Positions 43,128 to 55,565 of a stretch of 64,000 nucleotides of DNA are shown here, piece after piece. The number at the start of each line of letters is the position of its first letter. Positions within the stretch are counted from its first letter, which is position 1. Made by a program: the position numbers and the translations under genes. The DNA is from Tetraselmis striata (lineage: Eukaryota; Chlorophyta; Chlorodendrophyceae; Chlorodendrales; Chlorodendraceae), in NCBI GenBank assembly GCA_006384855.1, contig VCJN01001342.1:62001-126000 (forward strand), given 5' to 3'. Below the pieces are notes generated by a model, which was not told where the DNA came from, made no database searches, and saw only the letters and a program-made list of their open reading frames with translations.

Positions 43128-44324
43128 CGCTACCAACGAACTTGGGATTCTGCTGCTAGCTCATGTAATTTATTACGACGCGTACCCGCGCGCATATACA
43201 CGGTATACAGGTACTTCACACCAGTATATACAGGTACTCGGATATGTACAAGTACTGCTAAGGGTGCCTGTGTATGGTAGACTTACCTGGGTGTTGGTCT
43301 TTAAAGAATTCAAAATCGTACGGTAGAGAACCCCAAAGAACAGCCTGAGAACCGCACCGCGGCTTAGGCCGCCGTCGGATCGTCCGAGGGTTCTCGAACC
43401 TACAGCTGGGTAATCCGGCTATGCTGATGCGGTGCTATGCTGGCGCAGTTTTAATTCGTAGCAAGACCGTGGCAAGGCTCATAAGGAATATATGACAGTA
43501 CCTGTAGCGATGGTAATAGCGAGTAATAAACGTCCTTTATTATTATTTACATCCATAATCGCGCGCAAGCAATTAATAAACAAGGGCGGGCTACAGAATT
43601 ACCCGTCGCTATAGTAGTCGCTACTGCATATCATCAGGTCATCAAATTCGCTGCGACTCTTGAGGCTGCTGTGCCCGATCCCCCTGGTACCGTACCAATA
43701 CCGCCCCCCCGTTCCACAGGTTTGCTGTCCGCCTTCCGCCATGGTCGCCGCAGGGCTCTCACCCGCGCGCATACACACAACGGCGTTGCTCCGGCGTGAG
43801 CGCGCACGACCTGACGGTGGTAGGGGCGTGGGCGCGCCAGGTCGGACAGCACGACCCACCACAGCATTTCTCGAAAGGCGGTATCGTTGGCAGAGCAACA
43901 GTCGCAGATACGTCCTCAGGGTGTGGTGTGGCTGGTTGTGGACTCATAGGGTTTTTGCTGCCAGAAGGCGGGCGTAGTGGGGAGGAAAGGGGGGAACGGC
44001 GGCGGCAAGGTCCCCGGGGGGGGGGGGGGGGGGGGGGGGGGGTCTGACGAATTCGTTCGTGCTCCGCGGATGCCGTGGGCCGTCTGGAAGGTGGCTCCAA
44101 GCGCAGGTGGTGCCGCAAGTGCTTCGCTCGCTGAGCCGGCTAGGGGAATTTAAGGTAAAACCCCGGCTAGGGCTGGGGTATAGACTTTGGTGCCGAATCA
44201 TATACATGTGGCAGTGAGGTGCACGAGAGCGCGTCCGCGGCTGCAAGCACTGCCTGCCTATGGCAAGGCCAGAATGTGCGCAGCAGCACTGCCTTGTAGC
44301 ACTGCAAGCGTTGTGGCCTCGGGC
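43128..44324. other. no gene recognised
   Basis: Only short open frames occur. A G run of about 25 lies at 44,017-44,041. A block around 43,325-43,405 (GAGAACCCCAAAGAAC and an inverted GTTCTCGAAC) resembles sequence near 46,930-47,050 and may mark a small hairpin repeat. Confidence 0.45.
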
Positions 44325-44860
44325 ATCTCAGTCGCCCCGCTGCCCCCATAGCGCCGCCACGGGGACTTAGCGGTTTATAGAGGACTCATGAATATGTCGC
44401 CAGATGTACCGACTATATATTGACCCATTCTGGTGTCATCCATGCCGAGGTTCTACAAGCAGGAGCTGCCAGCTGCGGCGACTGTTGCTGAGCGCAGCTT
44501 GCTGGAGTTAGGTGTTGCTGGCGGCAGGGGCAACAGTATTGGCGCGGGTGGGAGCGCTTGAGTGCTTCGCGTGTGGATTGTGATAAGGATACGTTGATGT
44601 TGCTTAGGTAAAACCATTCATGGCGCTTGCTGGTTTGGCCCGTTCGGTTGGCCGCCGCCCTCCACCTAGTCAAAAATGTTGTATATGTGCGCGATGCGTG
44701 CGTGCCCGCCTCATATGCACCGCTTTCACCCTCCATCATTGGGCGTACAGTTGGGTCACCGTGTCAATGGTCAGTGTTGCTAAATTACATGCATGGCTAC
44801 CTAGATTGTACTGTCCTTTGCTGCCGCTAGATCCATTGCAAGCTTCTGGAGACTGCGCTT
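44325..44860. repeat. diverged direct repeat, left copy
   Basis: Aligned by eye with 45,315-45,930. Shared blocks in the same order include CTCATGAATAT, GTCATCCATGC, a TGCTGGCGGC segment, CACCGCTTTCA, AATGGTCAGTGTTG and AGATTGTAC. The copies have diverged and differ in length in the middle, so the duplication is not recent. No protein is recognised. Confidence 0.6.
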
Positions 44861-45314
44861 TCCCCTCTTATTATCGAGAGCAACAGCGAGGGTCTAACCA
44901 TCATCAACTCTACCGCGGAAGTTGGGATCTGGCATGATCTCTTGGATTATCACTTGGCGGTAGTAGAAGTAGCTTCGGCTGTTTCGCTTTTTCCATGCAT
45001 GGAACATGGGGTAGTCATCCGCCCTACCCTCCAGAAGCATTGATGCCACCGGGTGTTTGCGGACCTTGTTCCCATTGCCACATCACACCCACCCATCCAT
45101 TCAATGTCAAAGGATGCACACTGTAGCAGCCCATACTGATTGCGGCTTATGCCAGTCAGCAGCATTCGCCTGCTCATGTTAGGGGCTTTTGGTATCCCCC
45201 CCCCCCCCCCCCCCCGCGCGGCCAAACCGTCACTTGCGTTTTTGGACCCCATCTGATGTGTTCATTATCCTTATGTTTGCGCCCATGTTGGCGCTGACAT
45301 TCTGTTCTGGCCTT

Positions 45315-45930
45315 GGGGCCCTCAGTCGCCCGTTGCTCCCTCAGCGGGTTTACATGGGATTCATGAATATATCTCCAGACTTACGGAAGATTTATTGACA
45401 CATTTTGGCGTCATCCATGCTGAGGATATACAAGCTGGACCTGCCTCCTGCAGCGAGCGTTGATGACCGTAGCTTCCTGGGGTTTGGTGCTGCTGGCGGC
45501 ATGGGCAACAACATGGGCGCGGGTGATTGCCGTGGGAGCGCTCAAGTGCTAACCTTCGGGTGTAGATGGTGATAAGAGGCGTTGATATTGCATATATAAC
45601 ACCAGTGTAATAATTCAGGGCGCTAGTAACTCTGGCGGAGCTGGGCGGTAGTGGGAGCACCTGCACCATGCACGCACACAGGGAAGTTGAGACTGTTGCC
45701 GTTAAGTGGCCACGATCCTGCCAAATCTTTCCAGCCTCCGCATGCACGCGCGCTTGCAGTGGGCGAGCTGATTGCACCGTGCACCAGGTGCACCGCTTTC
45801 ATCCCCCGTCACTGGGCTTACAGTGGGAGCACCGTGGAAATGGTCAGTGTTGTCGAATTACATGCATCGCTTTCTAGATTGTACCCTACTTTGCTTCTGC
45901 TAGATCTATTCACAGCTTCTAGAGACTGCG
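45315..45930. repeat. diverged direct repeat, right copy
   Basis: Partner of 44,325-44,860 in the same orientation about 0.99 kb downstream. Open frames differ between the two copies, which argues against conserved coding function. The copies may be two members of a dispersed repeat family. Confidence 0.6.
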
Positions 45931-47063
45931 TTCTGCGCTCTGAAACCTTCTGCCTCATGAGTTGTTGGTTGGGAGTTTGCCCTGCATGGCAAGTATCTCC
46001 TTCACCTCGGCAGCGTCATTCTCCTTGCGCGGGCGACATGACGGCGCCGGAATTGCATATATCACTGGTTCCTGGCATCGGCAGAGGTCGGGCAAATTAT
46101 AACTAAAAAACTAATAAAAATCATTGGGGCGGGAAAAACGAAAAACAATATCATATAAACATAATATCACGGTTATTGTGAGTGTGGGGTTTTTGTTTTT
46201 TTGTTTTTTTGGGGCGGGGGGGGGGGGGGGGGGGGGGGGGGGGTTGGTTCCAGGCAACCGAAGTAACCTATGGTATCCCAGGTGTCGCAAAAAATACCTC
46301 ATCTTCGGCAGCATGCAGGTGCCCAGAGTCGTCGAGACCGTTCTCCAAGCGATCAGCCCGTGTGAGAGCGGGAGAGCCGGCGGCGGGCGAACCGGGGTGC
46401 ACCGCGACACAGGGCAAATGGCGCCACGGCGAGCCGGGCCGCCTAGCTGTTAGGTGATGCGCTCACGATGGCGGCGGGCTTGAAGAGTTCCATACGAGCA
46501 AGAGGGGAAGGAGTACCGCGCTATCGTACGGCGCCGGTCAAACTATGTTTTCTTGCTGGGCGGTTCTCTACAGTGAGCTCCTCGACGACCGATGCCGGCG
46601 ACAGGGTTCGCTCCCGCTCGCATGCAGGGCGGCGCTTCGGACGACCATTGCGCACCTGCGCCGATGGATGATGAGCCCTACAGCATAAGCGCGACGACTA
46701 CCCGTAGGTAGCGTCTTCTCGTAATACGTATTAACCTCGTAAGAATTAATCCTCTGTCGCTATGGATTGCATGCAACATAGCCCGTACATGGGCGCCTGC
46801 GCGCTGTGGGGGGATCTGGACAAATGTGTTGAAGCTATGGTACGGGTTGTTCATCCCGCTCCGCCGGCCCAGCCGCGACACATCATGTAAAGTACTGCTC
46901 GCCGGCTCTGACCGGCGGCGAGTTCTTTGGAGTGTACGTCCGGGTTCTTTGGGGGTGAAGAACGCCGGGCTACGCCGTAGCCCGGCGGATTCGGCCGCCG
47001 GCTGTGTACGGGATAGGAGGTTCTCGGGCCCGGTATGCCGTTCTCGGGGTTCTCAAGAACTCA
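45931..47063. other. no gene recognised
   Basis: It contains a G run of about 30 preceded by T-rich sequence (46,190-46,243). Short open frames only. Sequence at 46,900-47,050 has several inverted GC-rich words (GCCGGGCTACGCCGTAGCCCGGC is a perfect short hairpin). Confidence 0.45.
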
Positions 47064-47139
47064 GGTAAGGATATGTACCACACAAATCCCCATGTGGGTA
47101 CCGCCCAGTGCCTGGTACGTTTTGCGCAGTATCCTTTCA
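47064..47139. mobile_element. 77-bp miniature inverted-repeat element, copy B
   Basis: GGTAAGGATATGTACCACAC at the left and GCAGTATCCTTTCAG at the right; the interior matches copies A and C (ACAAATCCCCATGTGGGTAC, CAGTGCCTGGTACG). Confidence 0.7.
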
Positions 47140-47465
47140 GTTGGTGCTTTTACGCACGCATCGGATCCGGGTTCCATCCCGCGGAGAAACATATGATAAG
47201 GATTATGGTCGCTAACATTATACGAGCTAGCAGCAGTAGTAAGGCGATATCAGAAACATATAATATACTTAATACATACATATATCACATATAGAAACAT
47301 GTAATATCAATAAACATGTAATATGATATGATATGATATGATATCCCGCAATGTTGGACGACCCGGCCAATGCGGATCGCCACCGAATCCAAGCCGAAAC
47401 GTTGCTGGAAGAGGTCCTCCATCCTAGGGGGGGCGGGGGCGGGGGGGGGGGGGGGGGGGGGTGGA

Positions 47466-47542
47466 GTGTAAGGATATGTACCACACAAATCCCCATATGT
47501 GGGTACCCAGTGCCTGGTGCGTTCTGCGCGGTATCCTTACAG
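47466..47542. mobile_element. 77-bp miniature inverted-repeat element, copy C
   Basis: GTGTAAGGATATGTACCACA at the left and GCGGTATCCTTACAG at the right, giving terminal inverted repeats TGTAAGGATA / TATCCTTACA. It lies about 400 bp from copy B, just after a long G run. Confidence 0.75.
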
Positions 47543-47750
47543 CCTGCCAGGGCTACTGCTGACATCGTCGTCATACACCCCTAAACACTTACTACCTCGC
47601 GCGTACCCCATACACTACCGGTACTTGCCTGGCACTCGTACCACGAGTACGACGGGGGGCGACTCCCCTCGGCCCCTACAACGCCCCCGCCCCCACCCCC
47701 CCCCCCCCGCCGCCCCCGCGCGACAGGCCCGCCGCGAAGCAGTGTGGATA

Positions 47751-48115
47751 AGGTCAGTGAAAAGGATGATCTGGTTTAGGACCCCAAAATGGCCAAATCC
47801 GAGCGGGGGGGGGGGGGGGGGTAGTTGAGGGGTTCAATAAAAAATACAGGAATTTTATTGTGTAGCCAATACCATAATGGCAACACTTGCCACGGTTCCC
47901 ACACTTGGAAACCGTTTGGGCATATGCTTTTTTTTCCCGCCGGAGCTGCCGTCGCCATCATGTCGTGGCATGCAGATGCCCATGTACCCATTGATGCGTC
48001 GTTATCAGCGGCAAACAACTTGAATGGGGTTGGCGTGTGCGCGTGCGCCGCTCATTGGTCATCGCGCCTTGCGTTGCTAGCGGAATACGACGCGGTTGTT
48101 TGCCGAGTGTAATTC
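47751..48115 (+). repeat. fragment related to the 38.7-kb inverted-repeat element
   Basis: The left end AGGTCAGTGAAAAGG, then GGTTTAGGACCCCAAAATGG, CCAAATCCGAGC and a G run parallel the left terminus at 38,721-38,785. The following TTTTATTGTGTAGCCAATAC parallels ACAATTGTGTAGCCAGTAC. A matching right terminus was not found, so the copy is partial or diverged. Confidence 0.45.
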
Positions 48116-49734
48116 AAATCTGTATATTATCAATATGACCATTTTAGCAATTAGGGGGCTGCATTTGCCATCATGCCGCCCATGACCGGGCATGCCGCCG
48201 TAAGGTGCTGGCCCCACCGGGGGTAAACCACGCTATAAAGAACTGCCAAGACGAACTAAGAACTGCCAGCGCATACCAAGGCTGTCGGGTCGATGTAGTC
48301 AATCACGACGACGCACAACACAGTAGCCCAACGCCTAGCACCCACCGAAGTGCTTGATCTTCTTTATGAGAACGCCGATGGCGTATGGTACAGTAGCGGC
48401 GCTGTTGCGCAACGAGTGCGATGCCCACATGATTGAAGCTTTCGGGAGGTTGCTCGCCAAACTCTTGGCGCCCGCCGCCGGGTAGTAGTGGCCCACCGGG
48501 AGCGAAGGATCACGGGTGCGGCACGCCCGGCGGCACTACCCTCACCTCCACGTGGTGGGCGCTGGTAACCCCTAAGACCCGTGCCCGGCTGGGTAGTGCG
48601 GCAGAGGGCGGAGCGGGATGGCCGGTTGTGGCGGGTCCTTGGATCTTGCGATGACGGGGAAGCCCTACGGGGGGCTTTTAGAATAATACTCATAGTCCCG
48701 GTAGCGCATGCTGGCGCCGCCGGGCAGCAACCTTGTACGGGGGGCTGCTAAAAGTAATTCATGTACGACCTCGGCCTTGCATCGACCTCTCCGAGATCCG
48801 CCTATCTAGGGGTGTGGGGGGGGGGGGGGGGGTATGTATGATTCGGACGGGACAGCCTACTCTCGAGGGCTGTTCGAAATAAAATATATAGTGTTCTCAT
48901 ACCTCGGTACGACTTGCAGAAGATTTGGCGTAGCCCCCACCCGTATGTGTTCCACTTGTGAATCACTCAAATCCCGGCCTAGTACAACGGAGTGTTCGGC
49001 GGCGCCATGCGGCCAACCCGTTCGGAACACCCGGGAAACCCTGAGCCGTCCCGTGAGAACGGGCGAGGGCGGCGAGCGCGAGGAGATAGGAGCCCGGCAC
49101 TTAGAGGCGGGGCGGGCGTTCGGGGGCGGACAGGCCGGGCATGGTAGCGAGTCAAGGGCCGGGAGACATGAGCCGGAGTGCCCTGAGGGAATCGCCGCCA
49201 TGCAACGAGAGGAGTCAGCTGGCGGTCAACTCGGTCCGACCCTGCTTAGTTGGACGGGCGGCTACGACGACGGGGCGCGATGCGGAGGTGAGCGGCGAGC
49301 GGGTGAGCAAGATCGGCCTGCCGACCACGGAGCGACGACACGAGGACGAGGGGGAAGGGGCGGGGGGGGGGGGGGGGGGGTTGGTGCCTGACTTCCCCCC
49401 TCCAGACCCCCTTGGGGATCTTACCGCAAGAGCTCAGGCGGGCAAGATGGAGGCAGTTTCGGCGGACCGCGGCCGCGAGGCCGGCGGACCGCCACAGCCG
49501 GCGTGGTGGGGCGATCAACGCCGCGACCTGGGGGATATTTTCAGCGATGGCGGCAGGTGGAGCCAAGACGCACGACTACCGAAGATTGCGCGGTGCCGGT
49601 GCATACAATGTACATGAAAACATTTTCATGGGCGGAGTGAGTACTGCATTCGTAATCCCCGTGATGCCAATTAGCGGCAGTCGCTTGTACTGTCGACTAC
49701 CCGTAGTTATCCGAAAATAACACAGCTGCTAATC
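48116..49734. other. no gene recognised
   Basis: Plus-strand open frames between 48,834 and 49,617 are Gly/Arg/Glu-rich and overlap in different frames without domain similarity; GC content alone can keep them open. G runs lie at 48,818-48,832 and 49,363-49,380. Confidence 0.45.
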
Positions 49735-49910
49735 ACGTGTTGGAAGGAGGCGGGGCTTGGAAACGAAAGAAGACGGCCGGAAGCTTGAGCTGTAATTGCA
49801 CTATATACGTGTTCCCTACTATGGTTAGAGATGCCATGCCCTAATAACAACTGAGTATGGGCGGCGGAGGTTAGCAAACTAGCAAGTTGTAGTAAATTTC
49901 AATTTCCCAA
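49735..49910 (+). repeat. 3' end of the 3.2-kb element family
   Basis: It shares with 36,690-36,830 the blocks GGAGGCGGGGCTTGG, AGCTTGAGCTGTAATT, GTGTTCCCTACTATGGT, AACAACTGAGTATG and GCAAACTAGCA, and ends in an AATTTCAATTT tail. It is a second, truncated copy of the family at 33,623-36,852. Confidence 0.65.
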
Positions 49911-49949
49911 ACTCTTATGTCACGACATGAAGTCAAGCCGTGAAGATTT

Positions 49950-52900
49950 CTGATGTCCACTTAGCCATCGGCTCGCTACGGGGTATCAGCCGCTGAGCCA
50001 GCGGCAACCCGCGTTAGCCACTGTAGCCGGCACATGCGCAGCATCAAATATCGCAACAAGGCCGCGATCCAGGGTTGCGCCTATGTCGGAATGCGGCATT
50101 GCAACATTATTTTCGCGCTCACGCCACGCTGGCCCTTGCGTGTACAACGGCACAACGAAAGAGAGCCATATATGGCGTAACGATGATAAAATCGCCCTCA
50201 GCACACTGCACGCCCGCCTTGCCATGCTCGTAGAACACGTACATGCAGAGCACCGAGACCGCCGCGCGGATCAGCGCGATACGGACATGCTGATTGGGAC
50301 CCCACGAGCTGCCCAGCTGCTCCTCGCGCAATCGCTCCGCTAAGTGAAATACTTTGACCATCTGGTCTACCGGCGCATGGGTGCGGGCCCCAGGTGGGTC
50401 CTTCTCTACCTGCAATGCCGCCACATACACCCTTCCTCATCTTGGCGATGGGGTCGCCCTAGGCCGCAGGCGCCACGCCATGATAGCAGTAGAAGCCGTC
50501 GATCGCCGACATGTAGTGGTGCAAGCTCTTTGCCTTGACCGTGCCTCGCAGTCCATGCCACGCGTTTTACCGAGCGATGGTAGACACGGTGGCACCCAAG
50601 GGGGCACACCCTGCTCTTGCAGAACCGGAAGAGCGGCTTGATTGCGCTGCCGTATGTCTCGCCGGTGTCCTTGGACCAGGCCGAGGTAAACATATCCAAC
50701 GCCGTTTCGCCAAGCCAATCGGTGCCTAACACGGGCTGCAGTGTCCGCCCACGGGTTGGTGCCACCGGGCTCAATGTCCAGATACTACTTATGCTAAGAG
50801 GCGCGCGCCCCGCGCGCGGAGCGCAAAACGGTCAAGCCTTGTACGGGGAAACGCGTCGTGGCAGCGCTCAAAGCGCCACGGCGCAAGTGCAGCGAGGCCG
50901 GAACGGCACCCAAAAGATGCTCACGGCCCAACGCGGCGCCCCCAACATACCGCGTGTTGCCTTGCGCCCCGGCTTTTCCAAAGCTTGGGGCGTGACGGCA
51001 CCCCCGCTCGGCCACGGCCATCTCGGTGAGTGCATGGTGCCACACCTTGCCCTCCCACCGGGGAGTCACGACGACGGTGGCGTCGGCTCTGCCCTTCCTT
51101 AGCTTATGCACCAAGTCGGGCAGGAGCGGCCAAGGCGGGTTGCAGTTCTCGTCCGCCCGCCAGCTCGTATCGGACAAGTGAAGGGAGTCCACCGCCTCGT
51201 TATAGCCTGGATCCAAGCAACCACGCCGCGTTGTAGCGGGGTAGCATCGTTATTGAGGCGACGCGATGCGGTCGACGAAGTGGGGCCTTAACTCGGCCTC
51301 GAGCTCCGAGAAGAGCCCAAGAGCATGGGTTTTAAGTGCGAATCGTCGCATTTCAGGTGCCGGCTCAGGCTGTCCGCCCACACATTGGTGGCCGACCGGA
51401 TGTACCGCGCCCTAGCATATATGCCGTTGCTACTCAGCAAGGTGAACCAGAGCCGGCGCGGCTTCGCCATCATATCCGGCGGGGACTAGGAGATGAGCTC
51501 GGCGAGGACGCTTGCACACCGCTTGGTTGGCCTCTTGCAACAACACGCGGCGATCGGCGAGGTGCGGCATGAAGGACTCCACCGCCAGCCAAACGGCCTT
51601 GAGCTCATCCTTCCATGTGTTGTGTTGCCGCTCGTCCCCCGGCCTCAAAAAGCCTCGCGCCTTGAGGTGGCCGTTCAGCACCACCTCCCCACCCGTAGCC
51701 CGACCTATCGCAGTGGATGTGTACAGTCTCGACCGACTCGACGGACCGGTGGATGGGGTTGCCGTTGGTCTGAGCGGGCACCTATGTGCACCACTGCATG
51801 TGCCGACGAAGCTGCAGCGCCGTCCGAACGCGGCTGCCACTCTTGGAGCTCACGACTTCGTGGAGCTCCCGCAAGCAGAAGCGGATGGCCGGAATTTCCG
51901 TGCCCGCCCCGCCAGGGACTGCAACTATCGGACGGGCAGCAAGCGCGCGTTGCGGGCGGCCCGCTGCAGCAGATGCTTGGCATGCTGCGACAACGTCGCT
52001 TGCTTGGCCTCCGGGGCTTAAAAATAACCCGTAGCCGTATCAATGTCTACACTCAGGTGCTGCCCGTATTGGACGGGCTCCCACATCCCCTTCTTGGGGT
52101 TGCGTTGCAGCCCCAACCGTCCAACAGATCGGCGACGCGCTGGTGGAGCTCTAGCGCCTCCGAGCCCGACCAGGCGAACAACGAAAAGTCGTCCACGCAC
52201 GGGAAGATACGTGCTCCCCGCCAACGCCCCCTCCGGAGCGGGGCACGTTTCCAGCCGGCGTAGTGCGTGGTAGCCGGGGATGAGCGCAGGTGCCGCACAA
52301 ACGTCATGGCGAAGATGACGAAGTCGTTAGGGCTCAGCGACAACCCCATCTATCGGTAGCCCGCAAAGCCGGTACAGTTCGCCACGGATAATGACTGTGA
52401 AGTAGTCTCGGTCGGTGGCCGCGATGCCCAAGGCGTAGGAGCCGTCTTGAATGTCGAAGGAGAACATGTAGTCCCCTTTTTTGGTTAGAACTCTCCATAT
52501 GAGGGCGCTTCCGAGCGAAGCAGGTGTTGAACACTCGTCGGTCGATGATGAACCGCAACAACGCCGGGCTTCGGTACGAAGAAGGCAAGCGACACCCACC
52601 ACGCGCACGTTGATCGCTCCCACGCGCCGGCTGCCGTGAAGCGATGCAGCTCGGAGTAGAGGGACTTGAATGGTAATCTGGGGTTGCGTCATGGAGGGAG
52701 ACGCCTTTGTGGTTGAATCTTGGGGGTGGCCGACCGTTGCGGAAAGGTACTCCTACGCCCTCCCGGATCCAGTTGTGCACTTGCGCGCTCGCGCCGATGT
52801 CTCGCAATCGCCGCCAGCTCCGACTCACGCGGTGTCCCAAAAAAGTTTGAGCCGGGGGTGCAGCTGTCGGGACGGCGTGCCACACCGTCATCCGTTGGCC

Positions 52901-54600
52901 CTGCCCTTCCCGCCCTTGTCGTTCTTGTTTTTGGCCTCGGCCTCACGGCGCTCCCGCTCAAACTTCTCGCGCGCCGTCTCGCCCTTGGCCTTCCACGGGC
53001 GGCGGTGTCGGGATCCTCCTCCCGCTCCTTCTGCAACGGTGCCGGTAGGTGCATGGATCAGCGAGGCCGACCTCTAAGCGCTTGTCTTCGAGGGCGGCGA
53101 GGAGGCCGTCGACGACTTCTGCGGATCGCTCGTGCTTGGCGGGGTCGAAGATGCGGGAGTAGATGAGGCGCTCCGCGACTTGCTCTTCGCCGGTGAGTGC
53201 GTTCTTGGCCTTGAAGCGGCGTCGGTCACGGCCTCGTGCGTACGTGACCATGGCCTCGTGCGCGTCGCCCACTGCCGCACACGTGCGAAACGCAGTGTCG
53301 ATGAGTAACTCGACGGCGTCCTTATTCTTGGTGGTGGCGTCGGGCCGCGCCCGCCCGAAGCGTTGCCATAGTTGTTGTTGACGCCGACTCCGCCGCCTCG
53401 TGGAAAAGGCCATAGCGCATGACGTGTCGGTACCCGTGAGGTCCCGGGGATGCCGTCCTGTTCGCCTAAGTGAAGTAGAGGTCCGCCTCGTCGCGCCGGG
53501 GCTTGAAAAGGCTGAGGCTTCACACGACAAAAAGGGGTGAGGATGTCGTGGTAGGCGCGGGGTACGTCGTGTACCCAATCGCGGGCGGGGCGATGAATTC
53601 GCCGCAGCCGTCACCGTCTTCGTCCTCCGTCGCAGGAGCTGCTACCCGGGCGTCGTGCACCGGGTCGTTACCACCACCCGCGCCCTCGTATTGATTCGAC
53701 CCGAGAAGTTCGCCCGTCGTCGTCGGTCGCATGATTGGCTCGTTGCTGGTTGATCTCCTCATGTTTGTCTAGCAACCGGGTCGATAGGCTGTCGAACCGG
53801 AGTTTCAGCGCTTACATATATATACTCATAAGCGTTGCCTCGGCGGTCGCCTGCTCCACCGGCTCCGAAGTCTTGCCGGGGATTTTTCTGTGGACTGGTC
53901 GTTCGATCGAGGAGCCTTCATTATACCGCCCGCCATCGTAGCTGGGACGTGTAGCACTACGCTTGATGTCTGGGCCGTAATGTAGTCGTACACCTCGGAA
54001 CAGGTCGGAATAATTATAATCGCCCGTCGTGATTTCGCAACAGATCGTATCAGACGATATACATACGTTGTGCACGCGAAAACCCAAGGCTTTTGGAGTC
54101 GGGGGAGGAGTAGTCTGACATTAAAAGCGATAGCCGCGGTGTTTATCGCCTTTGATTATTGGCGCCGCGGGTGGCGCGCGGAATTCTTGCCGGCCGCCAC
54201 TGCATCGGCGATTCTCTGGGCCCGCGGGCGCTGCCTCTCTTCGGCGGCGGTGGATTTCGGCGGGCTTCCGGCTTTTGCCACCTGCCGGATTCTTCCCCCC
54301 GCCAGCTTTGCCGCCCTTCGTGCTAGGGGGAAGAGTCAGCCTCCTGCTCCTCCTCCTCCACATTAGCAGCCGCTGCGTCCGCGGCCTTGGCGGCCGCAGT
54401 CACAGCGCTCGCGTTGTGGCGGATGCTCTTCGAGCCGGCCGTGGTCAGCGCTGCATGTAGCTCCACGATCGCGTGGCTCGGCCTGTTAGTCGCATCGGCG
54501 AGCGGCAACGCAACGCGCGACTTGGGCGGCCGGGAGGATACATCCGACACGCGCACAACCCCTCTACTAGGGGGCGGTACTGCGGGGCGTGGCGCGTGCG
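49950..54600 (-). mobile_element. broken DIRS-like retrotransposon (fossil)
   Basis: Read on the minus strand, the parts occur in DIRS order: a gag-like region (about 54.5-53.0 kb, basic, Ala/Arg-rich), reverse transcriptase (about 52.7-52.1 kb, with DYMFSFDIQDGSYALGI and a VDDF box), RNase H (about 51.7-51.3 kb, ending with a SATNVWADSLSRH block), the region linking RNase H to the recombinase (WRADENCNPPWPLLPD) and the beginning of a tyrosine recombinase (about 50.8-50.1 kb). It is clearly broken, with roughly ten or more interruptions, so it is old relative to the YR elements at 1 and 28 kb. It is not closely similar to those two. Confidence 0.75.
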
Positions 54601-54840
54601 CGCAGGGGGGGGGGGGGGGGGGGGGTTAAATGCTTATGATGAACGCGCGGGTAGGCGTCGGAGTACCCGCAGGAACCAAAGGCGCACCTGACTCGGCCAC
54701 CGGAGTAACCTCGCAGACGTCCTTCACCTCGGTACATAGGGCATTTGGCGGAGGGATGTTGCCGTTCCTGTAGTGCTGGCCGAGGATGCCCTCGTGCCAG
54801 GCCGTATTCGGCTGGACGCGAGAGGTGGGGGCGGGATCGG

Positions 54841-55287
54841 TCAAACACGGCTGTAGTAATGTCTGCTGGTCAATAAAACCGCGCAGACGAGAGCAGCACT
54901 GCGCTTACCTGGCACTTCATCCAGCAGCGATCTCGCTACGCCGGTGTCGTTAGTCAGGAGGGATGTTGGCCCAGCAGAGGACACCGTTAATTCGCCCGTT
55001 GCCTCGTCGTCCGTCACAGTGAAGCCACAGCTGGCGAGCTCCGTCGTGTTGCCGTCCCACTCGGCGGTGTTAGGGGTGGTGCGCTCCGGTAGGTCAGCAA
55101 CGTCGTAGCCGAGCTGAGATCCCGGGGTCTGCTGGGGTTGGACCCGGGAGGTGCAGCCAGGCTTGTTGCAGAAGAGCTGGTCAAGCAACCCCGCAGGGAT
55201 GCGATCGCGCCTAGCCAAGCCACAGATTGGCACGGAGATACCCTCCGGCCGCAGCTTCTTCCCTAACGGAGTAGCCGGCTTCAGCAT
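54841..55287 (-). CDS. unrecognised 148-residue open frame
   Basis: It begins with an ATG at 55,287. The sequence is rich in Pro, Thr and Leu and includes VPICGLARRDRIPAG and a CNKPGCTSRVQPQ block; a similar TSRVQP word appears in a shorter frame just downstream (54,626-54,844). It may belong to the 5' region of the DIRS-like fossil or to an independent small gene. No function is proposed. Confidence 0.3.
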   Translation of the reverse strand: MLKPATPLGKKLRPEGISVPICGLARRDRIPAGLLDQLFCNKPGCTSRVQPQQTPGSQLGYDVADLPERTTPNTAEWDGNTTELASCGFTVTDDEATGELTVSSAGPTSLLTNDTGVARSLLDEVPGKRSAALVCAVLLTSRHYYSRV

Positions 55288-55565
55288 CAAACGCTTGCAT
55301 CCTGACCTTGCGTACAGTGTCTATTAGGTGGGAGAGTTGCGGGTGAGAGAGAGAGTGAGGGGTATCGAGCAGGCCTCGGACTTTGGCGTTTGGCACACTG
55401 ACCAGACCCCGAGCCACGCAGGCTGTACGATGCAATCCTACTGCTGACAGCGGCGGGCACACACCTTGTCACGTCTGAATACTAAAATACGTAATCTGGT
55501 CGTAATGCACCTGTAACCGCGACTGCCACGGTATAGCCAGGCTGTAATCCAGTGGTACCCTGGCC

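Noticed and set aside
48834-49617. Overlapping Gly/Arg-rich plus-strand frames as a gene
   Set aside because: No domain, frame conflict and a terminal poly-Gly from a G run; nothing supports translation.
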